Assembly: GCA_910577295.1 (NCBI GenBank)
Contig: CAJTLS010000002.1
Span: 62,348 to 126,347 of the forward strand
Reading direction: 5' to 3'
DNA from: an uncultured Eubacterium sp.
GTDB lineage: Bacteria > Bacillota > Clostridia > Lachnospirales > Lachnospiraceae
Length of the DNA: 64,000 bases
Shown here in pieces: positions 53,829-61,686 of this stretch. The notes under the pieces were generated by a model. That model saw only the letters and a program-made list of their open reading frames with translations. It did not search any database and was not told the DNA's origin. How positions within the stretch are numbered: the stretch's first letter is position 1; every line of letters starts with the position of its first letter. Position numbers and translations under genes: made by a program.

Positions 53829-55505
53829 CTATGGGTAAACGTCAAACCATACACCTAACGCTAGAATAAACGCCGCTGGTTTATGAACGGCTGGTTTCCA
53901 GCCTTCTTCCGGAAGACTTTCTGACCATGGCATTAAGTAATCCAGCTCTGCAGGATCTATATTTCCTTTTTCGTCACAGTGTTTTGGCAACTCTGTGAGT
54001 ATATATCCGAAATAATAATACGGACGGAGATTATTCAGCTTTGCGGTTTCCGAAATACTATAAACCAATGCACTGGAGTTAGCACCATTTGCTGTGTTAT
54101 GGAACATCCAGTTCTTCTTGCCCAGGCAGAATGTACGGATAGCTCTCTCTGAAGCCGAATTATCAATCGGAACATCCGGATTATCAAGAAATACTTTTAG
54201 GTATTTTTCCTGATTCAGACTGTATTTCAGCCCATCAGCTGTTTTGCCCTTTGGAAGTACCGTTGTATCGGAGAGTATTTCTTTTACCCACGCAAAGTAA
54301 TCCTCAACAAGCGGTTTGATAATCAACTGTCGCTTTTGAAGACGTTTCTGGGGTGGTAAATCTTTTAATTTACCATCTTCTTCGTAGAACTTTGCAATCC
54401 GTTTCAACGCCTGATGTGCAATAGAGTTTTTCACTGCAGCCGGATTACTTTTATCAGCTGCCTTAATTGCATCGGCATAATCGCGTCTTGCATGGGCCCA
54501 GCAATTCGCATTTATAACATCCGGCAGTTTTTTATCAACCAGATGATACTGACTGAGCCCGTCCGTAACAAGGACTCCCTTGTAGTCTTTGTAGAATTCC
54601 AGAGGAATGTGATGATCACGTCCTTTCTGGTATTCATAGATTACAATCGGACGTTCCGCGTACAGCTCACCGGAGCGGTGCACCCACATGTAACACTTTG
54701 TATTAGGGTGGTCGCTGTCTTTAATGACCCGGGTCGGCGTTTCGTCTGACTGGGTGACCGGAAGTTTTAACAGCTCCTGCTTCATCCGTTCCACAAAAGG
54801 AGCAAAATACTTATCAGCACATTTAACGATCCAGTTCGACATCGTTTGTTTTGAAATGTTTACACCGTTTCTTTCAAACTCCTGTGCAACACGGTTAAGT
54901 GCTGAAGAATTGACATATTTGACATTTAAGATAGAAGCCAGTAATGATGGTGTAACGATGCTGTTTCGAAGCAGATCCTTTGGTCTCTGCCCTCTTAAGA
55001 ATTCATCCTGGTGGTCACCGTCTGTGCCGACATAAACTTCTACAGTATGCAGTTCCACTGTCCATGATTCCGGTTCATGCCTGAGACGCTTGTATGTTTC
55101 ATCCGGCATTTTTCTCCAGTTTCCTTTTCCAAAGAATGCATCCAGCTCTTCTTTGGAAACACTGTGGGTAGGTATTACATCAACCGGGAACTCTTTCAAA
55201 TCGAGTTCTCTCTGACCTTTGGTTTTCTTCTTTTTTACAGAGATGACTTCGTCAGCTTCCGGTTCAACCATAGAATTATCATACATGGCATCCGCTTCAT
55301 CAAAGAACGACATCTGTCCTTCCATAACACTCAGCTTTTCTGAGTGCCTGCCAAAACGGTAACTGTTTGCAAGGCGCACCTGTTCGATCAGCTTCTCGAT
55401 GTTGTCATTCAGCGTATCAAGCTGTCCCTGCATTGTGAGTACCATGGTAATGAGTTCCTCGCGGCTTAAGTTATTCCGTTCATCCAATGTATGTTTCTGA
55501 CTCAT
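53829..55505 (-). CDS. tnpC: IS66 transposase TnpC
   Basis: The protein is 558 aa, full length. The N-terminal leucine-zipper-like region (LDTLNDNIEKLIEQVRLANS) and FGRHSEKL precede a zinc-ribbon-like segment. The DDE domain follows with SDETPTRVI, VLVTDGLSQYHLV, NCWAHARRDYADA and, near the end, VPIDNNASERAIRTFCLGKKNW with the catalytic Glu. It catalyses transposition of the element. The last residues (GVWFDVYP) are encoded by the left inverted repeat and the stop codon lies just outside it, in flanking DNA. The frame is intact, so the element could be active. Confidence 0.93.
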   Translation of the reverse strand: MSQKHTLDERNNLSREELITMVLTMQGQLDTLNDNIEKLIEQVRLANSYRFGRHSEKLSVMEGQMSFFDEADAMYDNSMVEPEADEVISVKKKKTKGQRELDLKEFPVDVIPTHSVSKEELDAFFGKGNWRKMPDETYKRLRHEPESWTVELHTVEVYVGTDGDHQDEFLRGQRPKDLLRNSIVTPSLLASILNVKYVNSSALNRVAQEFERNGVNISKQTMSNWIVKCADKYFAPFVERMKQELLKLPVTQSDETPTRVIKDSDHPNTKCYMWVHRSGELYAERPIVIYEYQKGRDHHIPLEFYKDYKGVLVTDGLSQYHLVDKKLPDVINANCWAHARRDYADAIKAADKSNPAAVKNSIAHQALKRIAKFYEEDGKLKDLPPQKRLQKRQLIIKPLVEDYFAWVKEILSDTTVLPKGKTADGLKYSLNQEKYLKVFLDNPDVPIDNSASERAIRTFCLGKKNWMFHNTANGANSSALVYSISETAKLNNLRPYYYFGYILTELPKHCDEKGNIDPAELDYLMPWSESLPEEGWKPAVHKPAAFILALGVWFDVYP

Positions 55506-55773
55506 CTGACAGCTCCTTTACTGATTACCATTATACAGTAAAGTACGAAAATAAGCCAATTAGAAAGATGTCCGTTTTCGTCATTCTGCCTATGGGTGAG
55601 GCGCTGTATATGACGCATATACGGCAGGAAGATATAGAGTTTTCAAGGTTCAAAAATATATCTATATCGCCCGTATATTGCTGTGAGGTGCCCTGTCGCA
55701 GGCTCTGCTAAGGCACACAAGCGAAATATTCATGTGAAAAATACCGGCAAAAAAATCTCTGTTTTGCACAAAA
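55506..55773. other. Non-coding gap between tnpC and tnpB
   Basis: 268 bp inside the IS66 element with no open frame of note. It contains GCCCTGTCGCAGGC and GCCTTAGC-like short pairings on either strand. No known RNA recognised. Confidence 0.4.
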
Positions 55774-56130
55774 CTAAAATACCTTTTGAGGATTGACCTC
55801 TCTTATTTTAGGCCGGACAGGATTTAATCCCATCATAAGCATTTCGTACTGCTCACGTGTAAGCTGCATTGCTTCCTCCGGAGTACGGGGCCATGAGAAG
55901 GAGCCGTCTTCCAGTCTCTTGTACAAAAGCAAAAATCCATTGCCCTCCCACAAGAGACCTTTGATCCGGTCTCCTCGTCCGCCGCAGAAAAGAAAGAGTA
56001 CATTTTTCTCAAACGGATTCATGTCATACTTAGTTCCGATTAGTTGTGCAAGACCATCAATTCCCTTTCGAAGATCCGTTCTGCCACAGGCAATGATAAT
56101 CTTCGAAACGCCGGCTGCTTCAGCGAGCAT
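55774..56130 (-). CDS. tnpB: IS66 accessory protein TnpB
   Basis: The protein is 118 aa, the usual length. IIIACGRTDLRKGIDGLAQL and NVLFLFCGGRGDRIKGLLWEGNGFLLLYKRLEDG are the family signature. IS66 TnpB is required for transposition together with TnpA and TnpC, though its biochemical role is not settled. It overlaps tnpA by 11 nt, so it is translationally coupled. Confidence 0.93.
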   Translation of the reverse strand: MLAEAAGVSKIIIACGRTDLRKGIDGLAQLIGTKYDMNPFEKNVLFLFCGGRGDRIKGLLWEGNGFLLLYKRLEDGSFSWPRTPEEAMQLTREQYEMLMMGLNPVRPKIREVNPQKVF

Positions 56131-56509
56131 GACCGATCACCTCAAACAGCTTGCCGAGCAGCGCATCGGATGCGGTATTCGAAACACCAATGAGTACAGA
56201 GCCGGTCTGTATGGTAATATCCGGACGAAATCCATTTTCACTTGGCGTGGCAGGATTCATAGCCGGTAGCGGAACTTCCGCAAATGCAACTTCGCTACGC
56301 ATTGTTTTCACGCATGCTGTATTAGCTGAATCGGTTGCAAGCTCATAAGTTTCCTGACGGATTCTTTTGAGCCAGTGATAGTAAGTCTGTTCGCAAATGT
56401 TGTTTTCGTCAAGCCACTGCTTGGCAGTCATGCCTTCCGGTCTTTGCAGGCATTGATTGATGATATTTTTCCAATACTGTTTGCGAACCTCGTGTGTACA
56501 CTTGTTCAT
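56120..56509 (-). CDS. tnpA: IS66 protein TnpA
   Basis: The protein is about 129 aa. The N-terminal helix-turn-helix region (YWKNIINQCLQRPEGMTAKQ, WLDENNICEQTYYHWLKRIR) is typical of the Tnp8/IS66 OrfA DNA-binding subunit, and the VPLPAMNP segment leads to a C-terminal beta region. ATG 56509 has AGGAGG 9 nt upstream; the longer frame from 56584 begins in the terminal region and is not used. Confidence 0.88.
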   Translation of the reverse strand: MNKCTHEVRKQYWKNIINQCLQRPEGMTAKQWLDENNICEQTYYHWLKRIRQETYELATDSANTACVKTMRSEVAFAEVPLPAMNPATPSENGFRPDITIQTGSVLIGVSNTASDALLGKLFEVIGHAR

Positions 56510-56691
56510 TTGATTTAGCCTCCTATAAAAACTACAAAAACTCCAAAGGGTTTTTAGATTTTTTATAGTATGGCACAAAGTCAAACTTTAGTTAAGGCGA
56601 GTGGTTTGACGTTTACTTTACCGTAATTATCCACTAAGCGCCATTAATCCATATAACGATATTATATTCCTTTGGAGGAACATTTTCAATC

Positions 56692-56745
56692 AAAAAACAC
56701 AGCAGCCTAAATCCTTAGTCCTAAGCTGCTGTTGAATCTTTTTTC
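56692..56745. terminator. Bidirectional terminator ending the toxin-immunity operon
   Basis: ACAGCAGC (56699-56706) and GCTGCTGT (56725-56732), with T-runs on both sides (GTTTTTT on the minus strand, CTTTTTTC on the plus strand). Confidence 0.75.
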
Positions 56746-56764
56746 ATTTACATAAATGTAATAT

Positions 56765-57160
56765 TTATAATTTTGATTTTAAATAATCCGACAAACTGTC
56801 GTATATCTTTTTTGCTTCAGAATTTGGTAATGATTTATAAATTTTACCGTCACTATCCTGCCAAATTAATATACCGTCAACTCTAGTATCTTCTACAACA
56901 TACAAATTCTTAGGAACAGAACTATTTAATTCCCAAGCCTGATTCGTGACCTTGACAACATTCCTATGCTCCGATTTTGCTATTCCTGTCAGCTCGACTC
57001 CGTCGGCTAGAATAGCACCAAACTTTGCTAAATATTCTTTATATTCTTCTGCAAACTTTAATTTCAAATCATTCTCCGCCTTAGATATTGCCTCTTCATT
57101 AGCTGGTTTGAGTGGCAATAACTCTGGTAATTTTTCAATTATCTCAATAATATTTGACAT
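56765..57160 (-). CDS. SUKH-family (SMI1/KNR4) immunity protein
   Basis: The protein is 131 aa. The SUKH pattern is clear: ISKAENDLKLKFAEEYKEYL, an early FGAILADGVELTG loop, NLYVVEDTRVDGILIWQDSDG and the C-terminal SLSDYLKSKL helix. SUKH proteins neutralise diverse nuclease and other toxins of polymorphic toxin systems by direct binding in the cytoplasm. It lies 2 bp after an LHH nuclease gene, the usual toxin-immunity arrangement, so it is predicted to protect against that nuclease. Confidence 0.87.
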   Translation of the reverse strand: MSNIIEIIEKLPELLPLKPANEEAISKAENDLKLKFAEEYKEYLAKFGAILADGVELTGIAKSEHRNVVKVTNQAWELNSSVPKNLYVVEDTRVDGILIWQDSDGKIYKSLPNSEAKKIYDSLSDYLKSKL

Positions 57161-57162
57161 GT

Positions 57163-57894
57163 TTATTCGTCTCCTTTCAAATCATTTGCTCTAGCTTTCC
57201 AGTGATCCTTGCGTTCATTGTCCCAATTGCTACCTTCACCATGAACTTCAGTCTCTTTTGTATTATCATGCCACAAGCTCTGATTTTTCTTGCCGTTTTT
57301 ATAATCACCTGTGCGATGTTCTTCCTCTGTCAATTCGACCAAAGGAGAATCCGCTTTTTGTCCAAGGTGATGCAATTCCAATGGTTTCCCAGTTTTAGCA
57401 TCCAACGGAGCCAAACCTCGCGTCATTCTCTGACGGTTTGTTAATCCATCTTCGTCTTCGTAGTCGAGATCAATATTTTCTTTGATTAAACACTTTCTTC
57501 CGTTAATTTCAGTTTCTTTTAATCCAGCGTTCTTCAATTTTTCATATTGATCCATATTTTCAATGTTGTCAACAATTTCATCTGACCAGCCAGTTTCCTC
57601 TTTTATCTTTTCCTTTTGTTCTGGAGTCAGTTCCTTTTGTCCTTCATCAACATCCTCATCCTCAATCTCTTCTGAAAACATTTCATCCCAAAACTCATTC
57701 ATTGCATCCATCTTTAAATCAGTAAATGGGTCCTTATCGCCTTCAAATGCTTCTTCCTGATCATCATGTATTTCATCTTCAAACATCTTATCCCAACAGT
57801 CATCGCATTCAGACATGCTTATTTCTGTATCTGGGCGTATTTCCTGATCTTTATGTATTTCATTTTTCAATTCATGATTTTGTATTTCTGCCAT
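57163..57894 (-). CDS. LHH-type HNH/EndoVII nuclease toxin with acidic N-terminus
   Basis: The protein is 243 aa. The C-terminal ~75 residues form the LHH nuclease of the HNH/ENDO VII superfamily: PLELHHLGQKADSPLVELTE (LHH 174-176), EEHRTGDYKNGKKNQ and HGEGSNWDNERKDHWK. It should cut nucleic acids. The first ~90 residues are strongly acidic and hold an imperfect repeat: CDDCWDKMFEDEI (30-42) and MNEFWDEMFSEEI (65-77), both W-D-x-M-F-x-x-E-I. There is no signal peptide or known export domain (LXG, WXG, PAAR, MuF). The middle (ELTPEQKEKIKEETGW) is a short helical linker. Its ATG overlaps the stop of the HerA-like ATPase gene (TAATG). It is predicted to be the effector of the operon. Confidence 0.85.
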   Translation of the reverse strand: MAEIQNHELKNEIHKDQEIRPDTEISMSECDDCWDKMFEDEIHDDQEEAFEGDKDPFTDLKMDAMNEFWDEMFSEEIEDEDVDEGQKELTPEQKEKIKEETGWSDEIVDNIENMDQYEKLKNAGLKETEINGRKCLIKENIDLDYEDEDGLTNRQRMTRGLAPLDAKTGKPLELHHLGQKADSPLVELTEEEHRTGDYKNGKKNQSLWHDNTKETEVHGEGSNWDNERKDHWKARANDLKGDE

Positions 57895-60800
57895 TAGATC
57901 ACCCTTCCTTTCTCCTGAAATTCTTCAGTGAATTTCTTATACTGAGTTCTGTACTGCACATTCCTTCTAGCATGTTCATGAATTATCAATGCAAGCACCA
58001 GATTAACAGCCTTATTATTATAATTATCAACAGGTGGATCAAGATTAGCGGCAACCCCAGCAATCCATTCATGCAAGTCAGTAGAACTATCTTTATTTTT
58101 CTCAAATGCATCCGCTGCACTAAAGAAGTCATATACAAGTTTTCTTAATGTTACTACCGCATCTTTTCCATTTTGATATAAATACTCAATGAACTCGCAT
58201 TTCACCATCGCATTTAATCCAGATTTTATAATAGTTTCCTCAAGCTCATTTATATCTCTTCTATCGACCTTACGGTAGATCTCTTTTTTCATGAGCAAAT
58301 CAATTAAGTACTGGTCAGTCATTTCAGTCGTAGTCATTTCTTCGTGGTATGTTTTAATATCATTTGAAGATTTTTTTAGTATGGTTCCTTTATCCTTAAA
58401 ACAAGATACTTTGCATAGAACCGGTTCAATCCAGCCACTCTGTGTAATTGACGCGACTCCCATTTCAAGCTTACTAAGTTCTTCTATTTGTTCTTCATTT
58501 AATCCAGCTGCTTTTCCTACTAAATTTCGATCCTCAAAATCTGGCAGTCTCATAATAATCTTTGTATTTGTATTTCGAATCACAGACATATCTAACAATG
58601 CTGGTGATTGATCGGCAATAATAAATCCTTCGCCATATGTTCTCATTTCAGCTATAGCATTCGAAAGCATTTCTACCGATTTTCCTAATAGATTCGCACC
58701 TTCACTTGACTGTTCTGTTGAAGTACGTTTCAAAATATTATGAGCTTCTTCTAATACAGTTACATGACTTAAATCACTATCTGGTTCATTATTCATCATT
58801 CTGTATTCCTGAAGCTTCAATATAAGTATTCCCATTATTAGTGATTTTGTTTCTGAAGACCCAACCCTACTAAGGTCAACAATCACATCTTCATCAAAAA
58901 ACTCACTTGACGGAATCTCGTCTGCTGAAAAAATGAGTCCATTAATACCATTTGTTAAGGATTTCAGTCTTGTAACAAGAGAGCCTATATAGTCACCTTT
59001 GTTATCAGCCGAATAATCACTTTCATTTAGCACTAGTTTGACTTGTACCATAACGTCAGCAAACGTAGGAAACAGCTTATCATTGTACTTATTTGTTGAA
59101 GTTATTAAATCCCATCCTGACGCTATATATGCTCTTTCAACAGCATCTTTCAAAATAGCAGGCATTGCAGCATACATCGGCCAACATACATTAAAGATTT
59201 CAATCAATCTATCCATATGCTCCAAGATATGTGTTTCTTCAACAGGAAAACTAAATGGATTAATCCTTAGTAATCTCGAATCCTTTTTTAATGGATTAGT
59301 CCCAAATACAGTAACATCCATGTTCTGACCAACCATCAATTTATATTCACCTTTTGCCGGTTCAATAACTAAAAACTTCTTTCCCTTCTCAACAAGCTTC
59401 TCTAACATCCAATAAATAGTATTAGATTTACCAGATCCAGTAGAACCTGTTATAAATGTGTGTTTGGATAACTCATCGATTGACAATTCAATTTTTTGCT
59501 TCACTATTTTTTCATGCAAATGATAAGCGCATCCAATTTCTAAATCCTTTTTCAGTGGATTTAAAGAATATGGTTCCCTTCCAAATGAAACACCAGCAAC
59601 AACCGGAATTCCTTGTAATGATTTCTTAGGGAATGCAATTACATTTGATAGCTCATCTGTTCCAACATACGATGTCGCAGTAACCATCATAACATCCTGC
59701 TGTTTTTCATTTGCAGTCACAAAAACAGGATGACTGAATAATGAAACATACTTTTTAATCTCAGTAAATGCGCATGATGTCGGACCATCCACTCTTGACC
59801 ATTCCTGTACAACAGTTGGCTCGATATAAGAATCTTTGCCCTGAGTAATTCCTTTTAAATAATTTGCAACACTCTTACTTGTAGTTGCATCATATCCCAA
59901 AACATATGTTGAATATTTCCACAAACCTGTAGCTTGGCTCTGATTAACTCTTTCTATAGTCTTTTCCAATCTATCTAACAAATTAGTAACCATGAATGAT
60001 TTATATGTATATGTTGTAGATTCATTCTTTCCTACAGAAAGGCTATGACTTTTACCTTCTGTATTTGCAGTTGAATTCGTAATCGCTTTTGATGACCCCC
60101 AGCTATATCCGTATCCAAAACTACCACCGATACTAGAACCCTTAGTGTCAGATTTGGATTTCACCTTTTGAAACGCACTAGCGGCTTGTCCAGCTTTACC
60201 TCCTATTTTAGCTCCAGTACCTGCACCTGCAACAACCCCCGCCGGTCCACCTACGAAAAATCCTGCAATACCGCCTACAATAGCGCCACCAGCTTCAAAA
60301 GCAACCTTTGTGGCCCCTCTTTTACCGCTTATTTCTGAATCAGTATGACTTTTATTCAGTCCACCATTTGCACCAATATTAATAGAATGCGTTTTAAATA
60401 CTGAATTCGTAGTACTTGTACCATTTGTAATAGAACTCATTTCTCCGGTAGTCTCTACTTCGTTTGTCCCCATTTGGAACTGATATTGTGCAAAAGGATT
60501 TATTGCTGATGCAATATCTTCATAACCAGAAATAATCTCACGTGTATCATTTTGAGAAATTGATTCAGCCATAAAAACTACTGTGTACGAGTCTTTTTCC
60601 GTTTCAGGAACAATTCCGTTTAACAACTTATCAAGTCCCTGAGTAATATATTTTTCGGAATATTCTGAAGGTGAATTTGCAAATAATGCTACTGAATTCA
60701 CTTGATTTACAGGCTTACCATCAACTACTACCATTGTATTATTATCAAATAATGTTTCTAATTCATTAGCATCTTTGATAATTTCTGTATGGCTTCCAGG

Positions 60801-61208
60801 AAAGTTACCTCGAATAGCTGCATTTAACAATTCAACATTATCACGAGATTCTTCTTCTCTTCCCTTTCCCTCATTCTTTACAACAAAATACATTTCCGTA
60901 TTTGTTGGAGTTCTTTTTACCACTAAGGCTATTGTATGGTCCCCATCAGCAAAAGTACTCAGGACATTCTTAAAACATTCACCCGGCTCTTGCTCACGAT
61001 CAAACAACCATTTATCAACTTTTACAGCTCTTACGTTACTGCTATAAGACAGTGCTCCATCCTGATTATATTTTTCATCAAAATACAAAACACCATAATC
61101 GCTTTCCAACCTTGGCATATATGCACGATCTAAGGTATATGCAATTTTCCCAATGTTATCTAACAAAACTTCGTCATTTGGTTTTGTTGTATTTCCTTCT
61201 TCCGCCAT
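57894..61208 (-). CDS. HerA/VirB4-like P-loop ATPase with inserted glycine zipper
   Basis: The protein is about 1104 aa. The N-terminal ~300 residues are a novel-looking alpha/beta region. Residues ~307-341 are a glycine-zipper membrane-insertion motif (GGAIVGGIAGFFVGGPAGVV, then GAKIGGKAG), flanked by Ser/Thr/Gly/Asn-rich stretches. The HerA-type ATPase follows: Walker A GSTGSGKSN (~589-597), FLVIEPAKGEYK, IVDLSRVGS, and Walker B with catalytic glutamates VTVLEEAHNILK, then AEMRTYGEGFIIADQSP. Such ATPases pump DNA or protein in conjugation, secretion and defence systems. ATG 61208 has an AGGTGGTG site. Translationally coupled to the toxin gene, it may act as its motor or exporter. Confidence 0.83.
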   Translation of the reverse strand: MAEEGNTTKPNDEVLLDNIGKIAYTLDRAYMPRLESDYGVLYFDEKYNQDGALSYSSNVRAVKVDKWLFDREQEPGECFKNVLSTFADGDHTIALVVKRTPTNTEMYFVVKNEGKGREEESRDNVELLNAAIRGNFPGSHTEIIKDANELETLFDNNTMVVVDGKPVNQVNSVALFANSPSEYSEKYITQGLDKLLNGIVPETEKDSYTVVFMAESISQNDTREIISGYEDIASAINPFAQYQFQMGTNEVETTGEMSSITNGTSTTNSVFKTHSINIGANGGLNKSHTDSEISGKRGATKVAFEAGGAIVGGIAGFFVGGPAGVVAGAGTGAKIGGKAGQAASAFQKVKSKSDTKGSSIGGSFGYGYSWGSSKAITNSTANTEGKSHSLSVGKNESTTYTYKSFMVTNLLDRLEKTIERVNQSQATGLWKYSTYVLGYDATTSKSVANYLKGITQGKDSYIEPTVVQEWSRVDGPTSCAFTEIKKYVSLFSHPVFVTANEKQQDVMMVTATSYVGTDELSNVIAFPKKSLQGIPVVAGVSFGREPYSLNPLKKDLEIGCAYHLHEKIVKQKIELSIDELSKHTFITGSTGSGKSNTIYWMLEKLVEKGKKFLVIEPAKGEYKLMVGQNMDVTVFGTNPLKKDSRLLRINPFSFPVEETHILEHMDRLIEIFNVCWPMYAAMPAILKDAVERAYIASGWDLITSTNKYNDKLFPTFADVMVQVKLVLNESDYSADNKGDYIGSLVTRLKSLTNGINGLIFSADEIPSSEFFDEDVIVDLSRVGSSETKSLIMGILILKLQEYRMMNNEPDSDLSHVTVLEEAHNILKRTSTEQSSEGANLLGKSVEMLSNAIAEMRTYGEGFIIADQSPALLDMSVIRNTNTKIIMRLPDFEDRNLVGKAAGLNEEQIEELSKLEMGVASITQSGWIEPVLCKVSCFKDKGTILKKSSNDIKTYHEEMTTTEMTDQYLIDLLMKKEIYRKVDRRDINELEETIIKSGLNAMVKCEFIEYLYQNGKDAVVTLRKLVYDFFSAADAFEKNKDSSTDLHEWIAGVAANLDPPVDNYNNKAVNLVLALIIHEHARRNVQYRTQYKKFTEEFQEKGRVI

Positions 61209-61220
61209 CAAATCACCACC

Positions 61221-61685
61221 TTAATTCAAGACTTTCACAAGACACAAATATGTATTTTGTGCAAGCTGAACACTTGCAACTGACACTGTTTCCTTTTTAG
61301 CCTTTGCCCCAAAGAAAGCTATAGCTAAAATAATCAGCAATACGATTACTGCTCCAATTAAAAGCCCCTTAATCAACTTATTCGTATTTTCTTTCTTTTT
61401 TTCGCTCGCAATTACATATTCAGCAACATCCCTAAGATAAAGTAGATACTCTTTTCCAAACGACTCGCTTACTGAAACCAGTGATAATTCATCCAAATAT
61501 TTATTATTCCAAGATGATTTATCGATCTTTTTGAGTTTTTCGCTTTCAAAATACTCTTCTCTTACTTCAGGAATTTTATCTAATTCCAAAATGTCATTTT
61601 TATCGATTCTTCCACGTTTGATATCAGCAACTATTCTGTCTCTTTTAACTTTCCCATCTACTATGTAGCGGCTCTTATCTAGCAT
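61221..61685 (-). CDS. Small single-TM protein of the toxin-ATPase operon
   Basis: The protein is 154 aa. A polar, charged N-terminal ~95 residues (VDGKVKRDRIVADIKRGRID, LLYLRDVAEYVIASEKKK) precede one membrane helix at ~105-126 (LIKGLLIGAVIVLLIILAIA) and a ~25-residue tail (VASVQLAQNTYLCLVKVLN). No family recognised. It starts one base after the dynamin stop and ends 12 bp before the ATPase start, so all are co-translated. A membrane anchor joining the GTPase and ATPase is a reasonable guess. Confidence 0.7.
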   Translation of the reverse strand: MLDKSRYIVDGKVKRDRIVADIKRGRIDKNDILELDKIPEVREEYFESEKLKKIDKSSWNNKYLDELSLVSVSESFGKEYLLYLRDVAEYVIASEKKKENTNKLIKGLLIGAVIVLLIILAIAFFGAKAKKETVSVASVQLAQNTYLCLVKVLN

Positions 61686-61686
61686 T

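Larger units (their letters stand above)
53835..56616 (-). mobile_element. Complete IS66-family insertion sequence
   Basis: A 2.78-kb element with 21-bp terminal inverted repeats: GTAAACGTCAAACCA begins the left end (53835-53855) and its complement ends the right end (56596-56616), 18 of 21 matching. It carries tnpA, tnpB and tnpC in order on the minus strand. The 8-bp flanks (CACTATGG left, TTTACCGT right) do not match, so no target duplication is visible. Insertion into, or rearrangement with, the adjacent IS66 remnant is the likely reason. Confidence 0.85.

Noticed and set aside
55506..55773. Guide-like RNA in the IS66 internal gap
   Set aside because: Such RNAs belong to IS200/IS605 and related families; only short weak pairings are visible here.
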